From Gammaproteobacteria bacterium (GTDB lineage: Bacteria; Pseudomonadota; Gammaproteobacteria; Steroidobacterales; Steroidobacteraceae): a stretch of 32,424 nucleotides of DNA. The DNA lies in NCBI GenBank assembly GCA_028293725.1, contig JAQGOE010000101.1, forward strand, positions 1 to 32,424, given 5' to 3'. A program made the position numbers and the translations under genes. Under the pieces are notes generated by a model. The model was not told the origin of the DNA and did not search any database. It saw nothing but the letters and a program-made list of their open reading frames with translations. Positions 8,270 to 15,815 of the stretch are shown in pieces; within the stretch, counting starts at the first letter, position 1; each line of letters starts with the position of its first letter.

Positions 8270-11197
8270 TTAGAAGTTCATCCGCAGGCCAACACGATAC
8301 ATCCGTCCGAGCACGTCATAGAGATAGGGGTTGACGCCATAGTAGACAGTGGACTGCGGCGCCGGTTCCGGGGACTTGTTGAGCAGGTTATCAACCTTGA
8401 AATAGGCAGTCACGCTCCCCGACACGTTGTACGCTCCGCCGAGATCGACGTAAGTGGCGCCCTTCATGACATTGTTGTTTATGGTGGGATGATTGACCGT
8501 GGCGACGGGGCAATTCGTCTGGCATTGGACATATTCCCGATTGTAAACGCCATCGCTGAACCAACGCTCGGTTACGGTCAGGCTATACTTTTCGGTATCC
8601 CAGCCTTGCGTGAAATTGGCCTTCCAGAACGGGACGCTGGCCGAAGTAACGGCATTGGCGAGATTGACGCCGGCGCTCTGGACCGGGATCGAGCCGGGAA
8701 GGCCGGAATCAGTGAGAAAACTGATCGTGCGGGTCGCCAAGGCGCGCACTGTCAACGACCCGGGTAGCCGCAGAGCCGCCAGCCCCGTGCGATACATTAA
8801 TTCGACGTCGTAGCCCTCGTCGCGAACTTTAGCCAGGTTGAAAGACTGCACCCTGATGTAGTTGGTGTTCGGGGTCGGACTGGTCAGCAGCATCTGCGAG
8901 CACAGTTGCTGATTGCCGCCGGAGCACAGATCGGCCTCTTGCTGGGCCGTGAGTGCCGAGATCTCATTCTCGACCCGGATATCATAGTAGTCGATGGAGG
9001 CGCTGAAACCGGGAAGGAATTCCGGCTGGGACAGGGCGATGCCGAACGTCGTATTGTGGGCGATTTCAGGCTTCAGGTTGGCGTTGCCGACAGTTTCCCC
9101 GAGTAGATTGTAGGGTGCTCCCTTGAAGATGACGGTAGTGTTCGTCACCACGGGCGCTGCAAACAGTTCGCTCAAGTTAGGCGCGCGTATGTCGCGTGAT
9201 GTGACAGCCCGAAGACTCAGGCCGTCGACGGGCGTCTTCCATGTCCCGCCCGCCTTCCAGGCCGTCACACTTCCCGACGTGCTGTACTTGGTTTGCCGGA
9301 TGGCGAGGTTCAGGTTGGCAACTCCCAGCGGGTCCCATTTCAGGAACGGAATATTCTGCTCCAGGTACGCTTCGGCGACATGGTAGGAGCCCTGTCCGTC
9401 ATGATAGTTTCCGGCGTACCAGTTGTTGCCGGCTGTATTCAACACCGGATCGGCCGGATAGGCCGCCGAGTACGGGCTGGCGGCCGTGACGCCATTGCCG
9501 TAGGGATCCGCGGTGGTCACGTAAGACTCATTCCGATATTCCGCGCCGGTTGCGAAAGCGACCGGTCCCGCCCAAAGCGAAAACGGCGCGCCGCTCACAT
9601 TGAAGCTGACGACATCCTCCACCTGGCGAGAACGTTGCTCCGGCCCATTGGCGGGCAGCACATAGGCGAGCGCCGCAGGATTGACCGTAACCTGGCCAAT
9701 GACGTCCAAGGGCACGCATCCCGAAGCCTGGGCCACTGCACTTGCGCAAACGATCGTGCCATTCGGCCCGTTGGCTGCGTTGATGGCGGCGTTATAACGA
9801 GGCGTCAGGGAAATGTTGCTGACATCGATGGCCGTGCGGTTCGTGCCGTGCGCGTAATAACCGTCGTACGACCATTTCGTTCCAAAGATGTCGGCAGAGC
9901 CATCCGCGCCGGCGACCAGGCGCAGCAGCTGCCTCGTTGCATCGACATCGACCGGGTTCGGAAACTCGCCGTTGCTGGTGCCGAACCCGAAGCTGGTAAT
10001 GTTGTTGGCCGCACACGCTGCCTGGATCGAAGCAGGCACGTAAGGATTGGCGCATTGGATGGTCAGATTGGGCTTTTCGGCGCCCGTGTTAGGTATGTTC
10101 GTCGCAGTCACCCGCGATGCGTTCACGGTGACGTAGATCTCGTTGTTGTCATTCAGATCGTACCCGAGCCGGGTATAGCCTACGCTGCGCTGGAGCGGCG
10201 ACGCCAGACTCGTTCCGTTGGCCACATCGCCGCTCAAATCGCCGCCCACACAGAACGGGCTGAAGCAGTTAGACCCGTATTGAAACGGGTGTGGCGCGCC
10301 ATTGACCCCAAAGGCGGTCCCCAGGAGGGAGCCGCTGTTGATGAGTCCATATTTCGCGTACTGGGATTGCTGCGCGTTCTGGATAACGGTGTATTGCGGC
10401 TTGCCATCGATCGCCTGGCCAATGGGTCGAACTAGAAACGCCGGGGCTGCGAACCAGGTACGGCCGTTCGGCCCGGGGCCGACCCCGAAACCGCCGGCGG
10501 GCACGCCGTTCTCTTTGCCGTACTCGCCGCTGAGCTCGACGTGGAGTCTGTCGCTCAGAAATGCCCCGCCCCAGGCTGCCTGGGCGGTGATGTTTTTGTC
10601 GTCCTGATAGGTAGTCTCGCCCGCCTCCAGGTTCGCTTTCAGGCCCACGAACTTCTTGTCCGTGACGAAATTGACGACGCCTCCGATGGCATCCGATCCG
10701 TAGGACGCGGAGGCGCCCCCGGTGACGACATCGACGCGCTTCATGAGCAATTGCGGAAACTGACTTACGTCCACGACGCCTGTGACATTTGCCGGCGTTA
10801 CGCGTTGCCCGTCGAGCAGCGTCAGCGTACGAATAGTGCCCAGGTTGCGCAGACTGAATGAGCTCAGACCCTGCATGCCGCTACTGGTGCTGTTGGCAAA
10901 GGTCGTGCGTCCGGTGCTGCCTTGGAGCGCCGGCAATTCTGCGATGGCATCGAACAGATTGGGCTCGGCGACTTTCTCTATATCCGCAGTGGATAACATA
11001 GTCGTCGGAGTTGGCTGGGTGAAACCCGCCGAGGTGATGCGTGACCCGGTCACCACGATCGCCTCCAGGGGTTCGTCCGCCGAGCTCCCTTGGGTTTCTG
11101 CCTTCGGCACATCGGCGGCACCTGCGCGCATTGGCACGGCTGACAGAACCAACACCGAGACGCAGCAAACATACAAAAGTCGTCTGACCGTTAGCAT
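8270..11197 (-). CDS. TonB-dependent outer-membrane receptor
   Basis: A 975-residue protein with a signal peptide (hydrophobic core VCCVSVLVLSAVP, cleavage near AGA). The plug domain starts with EAIVVTGSRI and contains LRNLGTIRTLTLLDGQRV and VDVVTGGASASYGSDAIGGVVNFV. A beta-barrel of about 750 residues ends in a C-terminal Phe (VGLRMNF), as needed for outer-membrane assembly. No SusD-like partner is present. It is the first gene of a minus-strand operon with gntP, the GH20 enzyme and the oxidoreductase. Import of a chito-oligosaccharide, possibly with an oxidised end, is inferred from this context. A promoter and a dyad shared with the ridA operon lie upstream. Confidence 0.95.
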   Translation of the reverse strand: MLTVRRLLYVCCVSVLVLSAVPMRAGAADVPKAETQGSSADEPLEAIVVTGSRITSAGFTQPTPTTMLSTADIEKVAEPNLFDAIAELPALQGSTGRTTFANSTSSGMQGLSSFSLRNLGTIRTLTLLDGQRVTPANVTGVVDVSQFPQLLMKRVDVVTGGASASYGSDAIGGVVNFVTDKKFVGLKANLEAGETTYQDDKNITAQAAWGGAFLSDRLHVELSGEYGKENGVPAGGFGVGPGPNGRTWFAAPAFLVRPIGQAIDGKPQYTVIQNAQQSQYAKYGLINSGSLLGTAFGVNGAPHPFQYGSNCFSPFCVGGDLSGDVANGTSLASPLQRSVGYTRLGYDLNDNNEIYVTVNASRVTATNIPNTGAEKPNLTIQCANPYVPASIQAACAANNITSFGFGTSNGEFPNPVDVDATRQLLRLVAGADGSADIFGTKWSYDGYYAHGTNRTAIDVSNISLTPRYNAAINAANGPNGTIVCASAVAQASGCVPLDVIGQVTVNPAALAYVLPANGPEQRSRQVEDVVSFNVSGAPFSLWAGPVAFATGAEYRNESYVTTADPYGNGVTAASPYSAAYPADPVLNTAGNNWYAGNYHDGQGSYHVAEAYLEQNIPFLKWDPLGVANLNLAIRQTKYSTSGSVTAWKAGGTWKTPVDGLSLRAVTSRDIRAPNLSELFAAPVVTNTTVIFKGAPYNLLGETVGNANLKPEIAHNTTFGIALSQPEFLPGFSASIDYYDIRVENEISALTAQQEADLCSGGNQQLCSQMLLTSPTPNTNYIRVQSFNLAKVRDEGYDVELMYRTGLAALRLPGSLTVRALATRTISFLTDSGLPGSIPVQSAGVNLANAVTSASVPFWKANFTQGWDTEKYSLTVTERWFSDGVYNREYVQCQTNCPVATVNHPTINNNVMKGATYVDLGGAYNVSGSVTAYFKVDNLLNKSPEPAPQSTVYYGVNPYLYDVLGRMYRVGLRMNF

Positions 11198-11235
11198 CTT
11201 TTTAGACCCCGTACTACTTCTTCTCAGGCGGTTCG

Positions 11236-11265
11236 AGCATAAACATCCTTTTACACAACCGTCAA
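11236..11265 (-). promoter_or_regulatory. Candidate sigma-70 promoter of the receptor operon
   Basis: On the minus strand a -35 box TTGACG (11265-11260) is followed after 18 bases by TATGCT (11241-11236). Transcription would begin near 11229, about 30 bases before the receptor start codon. The boxes match consensus at 5/6 and 4/6 positions. The candidate operator at 11284-11299 lies 18 bp upstream of the -35 box. Confidence 0.45.
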
Positions 11266-11283
11266 TCTAAAAAACGTCATTTA

Positions 11284-11299
11284 TGTATATGTTGTTACA
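11284..11299. promoter_or_regulatory. 16-bp dyad, candidate RpiR operator (receptor side)
   Basis: TGTATATGTTGTTACA lies upstream of the receptor promoter. It matches the 16-mer in front of ridA (12470-12485) at 12 of 16 positions, including the GTTACA half-site. The left half is degenerate. RpiR-family proteins such as HexR bind dyads ending in TGT...ACA. Assignment to the RpiR encoded nearby is inference. Confidence 0.45.
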
Positions 11300-11397
11300 T
11301 TAATGCGCCGCATAGGCGCCAGTGGATGGAGAAATCCCTTGGTAATTCAATGTAATAGGCCGGCAGAGGCGAAGTAGAGAGCGGGTGTTTACTTCGC

Positions 11398-11412
11398 TGT
11401 AGCGACGCTACA
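11398..11412. repeat. 15-bp perfect palindrome TGTAGCG-A-CGCTACA
   Basis: Seven-base arms flank a single central A, 47 bp beyond the stop codon of the rpiR-type gene and about 200 bp upstream of the receptor start. A small hairpin, CGGGT-AGAA-ACCCG (11436-11449), follows. Neither is followed by a T-run in the rpiR direction, so they are not typical intrinsic terminators. A protein-binding site or a Rho-dependent end is possible. Apart from the promoter and operator listed separately and a GCGCC/GGCGC hairpin (11305-11319), the 262-bp gap holds no gene. Confidence 0.5.
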
Positions 11413-11459
11413 AAAGAGGTTTGCCTGCAAGGAGCCGGGTAGAAACCCGCGGCGTTCGA

Positions 11460-12389
11460 TCAATCTCCGATGGGTTGCTGGGGAGTAATCCCGTGCAGCC
11501 AGGCGACGCTGCCGCGCATCTTGCGCAACGCCAGATGAGCCCGCTCGCCCAGAACCGCGGCCACGGCATAGGCCAGCCGGTCGATCACGAACAGCTGGGC
11601 GAAGCGCATCGGATTGGGCTGGATTTCTTCAACTCCCGAGGCGGCAAGCCCGACATGCAGGCAGATGTCGGCGTCCCGCCCCAGCGGCGTTTCTTTGTCG
11701 GTAATGGCGATGCAGGTGGCCTTGCAGTATTTCGCCAGCTCCAGACTCTCCTGCAATTCGCGGGGACGGCCTGTGGAGGAGATGAACAGCGCGACATCGC
11801 CTTCGGCCAGGATCGCAGCCGACATGCGCTGGGTGTAGCCGTCGGTAAAGACCATGACCGGTACATTCAGCCGAAACAGCCGGTTGTGGGCTTCGGATGC
11901 CAGGGCCGCCGAGCTGCCGCCGATACCGTAAACAACCACGCGCCCAGCCTTCGCGATCGCTTGCGCGCTGCGCGAGATATCCTGGTAAACCAACGTGGCG
12001 CGCGTGCGGGTCAGGGCTTCAATGATCGTATCGAAGACACGATCATCATCGGGTTCCTTAGCCAGCGCGCCGCGACCGGTCGAGCCTGTGGCCTTGGTCA
12101 CACGCTCGGCCCGATCGCTGTTCGCCTGGGATAAGGCCAGCTCCTGGATGAGGCGAAACTTCAGGTCCTTGAAGCCCTCGCAGCCGATCGCCCGGCAAAA
12201 TCTCAGGATCGTAGGTTCGCTGACACCGAGATCGGCCGCGACGGAGCGCACGCTCGAGCGGACGAAATTATCGGGCGCGGCCAGGATCTGCCTGGCGATC
12301 CTGACCTCCGACCGGGTCATCGAATCCATCATGCCCTCGAGCCGCGGCAGGATATCGCTGCTGTCAGAAGTGTTCCGCGCTTTGTTCAT
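11460..12389 (-). CDS. MurR/RpiR family transcriptional regulator (HTH + SIS)
   Basis: A 309-residue protein with an RpiR-type helix-turn-helix (about residues 15-90; SVAADLGVSEPTILRFCRAIG) and a C-terminal SIS domain (about 145-275; VVVYGIGGSSAALASEAHNRL and FISSTGRPREL). SIS domains in this family bind sugar phosphates or sugar acids: HexR senses 2-keto-3-deoxy-6-phosphogluconate and MurR senses MurNAc-6-phosphate. It stands between the receptor-gntP-GH20 operon and the divergent ridA-deaminase-deacetylase operon, so it probably controls both. A product of the pathway, such as KDPG or N-acetylglucosaminate, is a plausible ligand. Its ATG is preceded by GAAGAAGATGAG. Confidence 0.93.
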   Translation of the reverse strand: MNKARNTSDSSDILPRLEGMMDSMTRSEVRIARQILAAPDNFVRSSVRSVAADLGVSEPTILRFCRAIGCEGFKDLKFRLIQELALSQANSDRAERVTKATGSTGRGALAKEPDDDRVFDTIIEALTRTRATLVYQDISRSAQAIAKAGRVVVYGIGGSSAALASEAHNRLFRLNVPVMVFTDGYTQRMSAAILAEGDVALFISSTGRPRELQESLELAKYCKATCIAITDKETPLGRDADICLHVGLAASGVEEIQPNPMRFAQLFVIDRLAYAVAAVLGERAHLALRKMRGSVAWLHGITPQQPIGD

Positions 12390-12469
12390 ATCTCATCTTC
12401 TTCAGCATCGGCGTCCGTGTTGAAGCTAATGATATTTACCGGGAATTTCAATTGTTCGACGCGGCAAAA

Positions 12470-12485
12470 TGTTACTGATGTTACA
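12470..12485. promoter_or_regulatory. 16-bp dyad, candidate RpiR operator (ridA side)
   Basis: TGTTACTGATGTTACA has the symmetric form TGTnAC-N4-GTnACA and also contains two direct copies of ATGTTAC, if the preceding A is counted. It lies 7 bp upstream of the ridA -35 box and in the shared region with the rpiR-type gene. The related 16-mer at 11284-11299 sits 18 bp upstream of its own -35 box, one helical turn further. An upstream position of this kind would suit activation of ridA. Confidence 0.5.
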
Positions 12486-12492
12486 TGCTAGT

Positions 12493-12521
12493 TTGACGAT
12501 ACTACATTTTTGATAGATCAT
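12493..12521 (+). promoter_or_regulatory. Candidate sigma-70 promoter of the ridA operon
   Basis: A -35 box TTGACG (12493-12498) is followed after 17 bases by GATCAT (12516-12521), matching consensus at 5/6 and 4/6 positions. Transcription would begin near 12528, about 35 bases before the TTG start of ridA. The -35 sequence is identical to that of the receptor operon promoter. Confidence 0.45.
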
Positions 12522-12562
12522 GGCCTGCGGATGACCATGGGCATTTGTCGGAAGGAGGTCTT

Positions 12563-12952
12563 TTGTCGATCGAACGCATTGGCGGCGCAAAAACCGGTTC
12601 GGGCGGGCAGCACCTGCCCTTTTGCCAGGCAACGGTCGCCAACGGCTTTGTCTTCGTGTCCGGGCAGGTCGCCATGGGCGCTGACGGTGAAATCATCGCG
12701 GGCGGCATCGTTGCTGAAACCCACCACTGCATCACAAGCATCATCGCCATCCTGCAGAAAGCCGGCTGCACCCTGAAGGATGTCGTGAAGGTGAACGTAT
12801 GGCTCGATGACGCGCGTGATTTTGAGGCCTTCAACCGCGTCTATGCCGGCTACTTCCAGGAGGCGCTGCCAGCGCGCGCCTGCGTGCAGTCCGCCCTGAT
12901 GGTCGACGCCAAGGTCGAAATAGAAGTCATCGCCCTGAAGCCACAGCGCTAA
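12563..12952 (+). CDS. ridA: RidA family enamine/imine deaminase
   Basis: A 129-residue protein of the YjgF/YER057c/UK114 family. RidA proteins hydrolyse reactive 2-aminoacrylate-type enamines and imines released by PLP enzymes. The substrate-binding arginine in LPARACV falls at residue 105, the same number as in E. coli RidA, and an acidic residue follows in KVEIEVIA. The TTG at 12563 is chosen because GGAGG (12554-12558) lies four bases upstream; an earlier in-frame TTG at 12545 has no such site. It is the first gene of the operon, 12 bp ahead of the PLP-dependent deaminase whose imine product it would clear. Confidence 0.93.
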   Translation: MSIERIGGAKTGSGGQHLPFCQATVANGFVFVSGQVAMGADGEIIAGGIVAETHHCITSIIAILQKAGCTLKDVVKVNVWLDDARDFEAFNRVYAGYFQEALPARACVQSALMVDAKVEIEVIALKPQR

Positions 12953-12964
12953 AGAGGGGCCGCC

Positions 12965-14248
12965 TTGCGCCTGAGCGATATAGTCAACATGCACCTGCCA
13001 CGGGGAACCAAGGGGCTACCGCTTGACGGGTCCATCGTGCGGTTGGGAGATCTGATCGGTCGAGGTTTGAATCTGCTGCGCGGCGATTTCCTTATGCCGG
13101 TGGCCGTTCTGAAACGATCCGCACTAGACAACAACCTCAGGGTGATGCAGGACTACATCGAGCGCGTGGGCGTCAAGCTCGCGCCGCACGCCAAGACCAC
13201 CATGTGCCCGCAATTGTTCGCCCGCCAACTCAACCACGGTTGCTGGGGGCTGTCGGTAGCGACCATGACCCAGTTCAAGTTGTGCCACGACCTGGGTGTT
13301 GCGCGCCTGATCCTCGCCAACCAACTCATCGGCCGGGCCGAAATCACCGGCCTGGCCCGTTTGTGGGCGCAGACCCCGCAACACGCCTACTACGTGTTGG
13401 TCGACAGCTTCGCGGCCGCGCAGGCGATTTCCGCCGGTTTCAGTCAAATCCCGGGGGCACCGTCTGCTCGGGTTCTAATCGAGATGGGCATAGCCCACGG
13501 GCGCTGCGGGGTTCGCACTCTGGATGAAGGACTGATACTGGCCAGGGCCATCCAGTCGCTATCGCACGTCGAACTGCACGGCGTGGCGGGGTATGAAGGC
13601 CTGATCGTCAGTGATCACGCCGAGCACGACACTGCGGCAGTCTCGGGCTATCTCAGGAGCGTCCTGCGGCTTTACGAGCTCCTGCTGGCGGAAGATCTGT
13701 TCAGCGATCCGGACCAGATCATTGTCAGCGCAGGCGGGTCGGCCTACTACGACCTGGTCGCCCAGGTCCTGGCGGGCGGAGCCAAGGGCGTGGTGCCGAT
13801 CCTGCGTAGCGGCTGTTACCTGACGCATGACAGTGGTTTCTATCGCCGGTTGCTCCAGCGCATAGAAGACAGGGCCGTCGCAGGACCGGCGCCGCGCCTC
13901 ACTCCCGCGCTCGAGGTATGGTCGCGAGTGATTTCGCGGCCGCAGTCAGACCAGGCCATCGTGTTGCTGGGCAAGCGCGACGTTTCGTACGACATCGACC
14001 TGCCCGCGGCCCGGTGGTGGTTTCGCGAAGGGCGCCACGACGCGCCTCAATCCATCGACGGTTTGGTCGTCGACAAACTCAACGACCAACATGCTTACCT
14101 GACCGTGCCGGCGGGAGCGGATCTGGCGGTCGGCGATCTGCTGGGCTTCGAGATATCACACCCCTGTACCACCTTCGACAAATGGTCCCTGCTGCTGGAG
14201 GTCGAAGACGACTACACCGTGCACGGTGGCCTCAAGACATTTTTTTGA
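12965..14248 (+). CDS. PLP-dependent D-amino acid deaminase / D-threonine aldolase-like (candidate D-glucosaminate deaminase)
   Basis: A 427-residue protein of the fold-type III D-serine dehydratase/D-threonine aldolase family. The N-terminal alanine racemase-like barrel has the PLP lysine Lys77 in LAPHAKTTM. The C-terminal domain has the metal-binding pair His399-x-Cys401 in SHPCTTF, as in D-serine dehydratases. Family members deaminate D-serine or D-threonine; D-glucosaminate dehydratases are also PLP enzymes. With a deacetylase downstream and RidA upstream, conversion of D-glucosaminate to 2-keto-3-deoxygluconate plus ammonia is the favoured inference; a plain D-serine/D-threonine deaminase is the alternative. 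It starts with TTG, five bases after GAGGGG. Confidence 0.9.
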   Translation: MRLSDIVNMHLPRGTKGLPLDGSIVRLGDLIGRGLNLLRGDFLMPVAVLKRSALDNNLRVMQDYIERVGVKLAPHAKTTMCPQLFARQLNHGCWGLSVATMTQFKLCHDLGVARLILANQLIGRAEITGLARLWAQTPQHAYYVLVDSFAAAQAISAGFSQIPGAPSARVLIEMGIAHGRCGVRTLDEGLILARAIQSLSHVELHGVAGYEGLIVSDHAEHDTAAVSGYLRSVLRLYELLLAEDLFSDPDQIIVSAGGSAYYDLVAQVLAGGAKGVVPILRSGCYLTHDSGFYRRLLQRIEDRAVAGPAPRLTPALEVWSRVISRPQSDQAIVLLGKRDVSYDIDLPAARWWFREGRHDAPQSIDGLVVDKLNDQHAYLTVPAGADLAVGDLLGFEISHPCTTFDKWSLLLEVEDDYTVHGGLKTFF

Positions 14249-14270
14249 GAGCCTTCGATCAGAACCTGAC

Positions 14271-15725
14271 ATGGCAGCAGACATCCTTCGCGCCGATATC
14301 GTACTGAAAGGCGGGCTGGTCATTGACGGCCGCGGCCAGCCTGCATTCGCTGCAGACGTCGGCCTGCGCGGCGACACCATCATCGCCATCGGCGATCTGG
14401 CGAATGTCACCGCGGATCGGGTCATTGAAGTAACGGGGCTGGTCGTAGCGCCGGGCTTCATTGACGTCCACACCCATGACGATCTCATTTGCATCACTCA
14501 GCCGGAAATGACGCCCAAGATCAGCCAGGGCGTCACCACACTGATCGTCGGGAATTGCGGCATCTCCGCCCCACCCCTGTGTTTTAGCGACGGCGTCAGC
14601 GAACCGTTCAACCTGCTCGGCCAGAAGGAAGATTTCGCCTATGACACCTTCGCCAGCTATCGCCGGGCTATAGAGGCGGTATCGCCGCGCGTCAACGTCG
14701 CCGCCCTGGTAGGTCATTCAACCCTACGCGTGCAATGCGTTAAGGATCTTGGGCGGCCCGCCACGGCCTCCGAACGCGAGCAGATGAATGTCCTTTTGCA
14801 GGAGGCCCTGGACGAAGGTGCCGTGGGCATGAGTTCCGGCGTGTTCTACGCCCCCGCCCAGGCGGCCGACGTGGAGGAATTGCAGGTCTTGGCCCAAACA
14901 GTTGGTAAGGCCGGCGGAGTCTACACCGCTCATATTCGCGACGAGCGTGACGGTATTGTCGAGGCGTTGCAGGAAGCCTTCGCCGTCACCGCGCCGGGGC
15001 GGACACCGCTGGTACTGTCGCACCACAAATGCGCCGGGGTGCGCAACTGGGGCAGGGCCGGCGAAACCCTGGGGCTGATCGATGCCGCCCGCCAATCGCA
15101 GCCCGTCCACCTCGATTGTTATCCCTATACGGCAGGCTCCACTGTGATTCGCCCGGACCTGGCCGACGGCGAGGTCGAGATCCTGATCAACTGGTCCACA
15201 CCCTATCCTGACATGGCCGGACGCACGCTGAAGTCCATCGCCGAGGAATGGAGGATGACGCAGGTGTCCGCCGCCGAGCGGCTCATGCCCGGTGGCGCCA
15301 GCTATTTTCAGATGCACGAGCAGGATATGCGCGAGATCCTGCAGCACTCCTGCTGCATGGTCGGGTCCGACGGACTGCCTCACGATTCCTTACCGCATCC
15401 GCGCCTGTGGGGTACCTTTCCTCGCGTGTTGGGCCGCTATGCCCGCGAACTGAATGTCATCAACCTCGAAATGGCGGTCCACAAGATGACGGGGCTGTCC
15501 GCTGCGACTTTCGCCCTGCCCGACCGGGGCCTGATCGCAGTTGGCATGAAGGCGGACATCACGGTTTTCGATCCCGCAACCATTATTGACCGCGCGACCT
15601 ACGACGCCCCTGCCCGGATGGCCGCAGGCATTGAGCATGTCTTCGTCAACGGAACTCTGGCCTGGACACAGCAAGCCGCAACACCGGCGCGTAGCGGCAG
15701 ATTTCTCCGTCGAAGGCAGACATGA
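14271..15725 (+). CDS. D-aminoacylase family deacetylase (candidate N-acetyl-D-glucosaminate deacetylase)
   Basis: A 484-residue metal-dependent amidohydrolase. All catalytic positions of D-aminoacylase are present at nearly the same numbers as in the Alcaligenes enzyme: His67 and His69 (DVHTHDD), Cys96 (VGNCGIS), His221 (AHIRDE), His251 (SHHKC) and Asp367 (VGSDG). The ATG at 14271 is chosen over an in-frame GTG at 14226 because it gives the usual length and this numbering and avoids overlapping the deaminase. D-aminoacylases remove the acyl group from N-acyl-D-amino acids. N-acetyl-D-glucosaminic acid is chemically a 2-acetamido acid of D configuration, so it fits this enzyme type. It is the last gene of the operon. 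Confidence 0.93.
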   Translation: MAADILRADIVLKGGLVIDGRGQPAFAADVGLRGDTIIAIGDLANVTADRVIEVTGLVVAPGFIDVHTHDDLICITQPEMTPKISQGVTTLIVGNCGISAPPLCFSDGVSEPFNLLGQKEDFAYDTFASYRRAIEAVSPRVNVAALVGHSTLRVQCVKDLGRPATASEREQMNVLLQEALDEGAVGMSSGVFYAPAQAADVEELQVLAQTVGKAGGVYTAHIRDERDGIVEALQEAFAVTAPGRTPLVLSHHKCAGVRNWGRAGETLGLIDAARQSQPVHLDCYPYTAGSTVIRPDLADGEVEILINWSTPYPDMAGRTLKSIAEEWRMTQVSAAERLMPGGASYFQMHEQDMREILQHSCCMVGSDGLPHDSLPHPRLWGTFPRVLGRYARELNVINLEMAVHKMTGLSAATFALPDRGLIAVGMKADITVFDPATIIDRATYDAPARMAAGIEHVFVNGTLAWTQQAATPARSGRFLRRRQT

Positions 15726-15763
15726 CCGAGCGTGGCTAACCAGCTTCGTGAGGCCCGATGTCC

Positions 15764-15784
15764 CCCGGGCCATGTTGGCCCGGG
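15764..15784. terminator. GC-rich hairpin between convergent genes
   Basis: CCCGGGCC-ATGTT-GGCCCGGG is a perfect 8-bp stem with a five-base loop, 38 bp after the deacetylase stop codon and 31 bp from the convergent VOC gene's stop. No T-run follows on either strand, so it is a bidirectional stop or mRNA-stabilising hairpin rather than a classical intrinsic terminator. Confidence 0.5.
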
Positions 15785-15815
15785 AACTCCGTCCACTGAC
15801 ATACCAGCGTGCGCG

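Noticed and set aside
9293..10435. A 380-codon plus-strand open frame opposite the first receptor gene
   Set aside because: Antisense shadow of a well-supported receptor gene; composition is Arg/Gly/Ile-rich without any family pattern.
9190..10795. Other TGTCACA-like words as extra ECF41 promoters
   Set aside because: The few copies noticed (for example near 9197 and 10787) lie inside the receptor coding sequence and none leads into a gene start with CGTC at the right spacing.
15764..15784. Classical intrinsic terminator after the deacetylase gene
   Set aside because: The hairpin is strong but no T-run follows on either strand, so it is listed only as a hairpin with moderate confidence.
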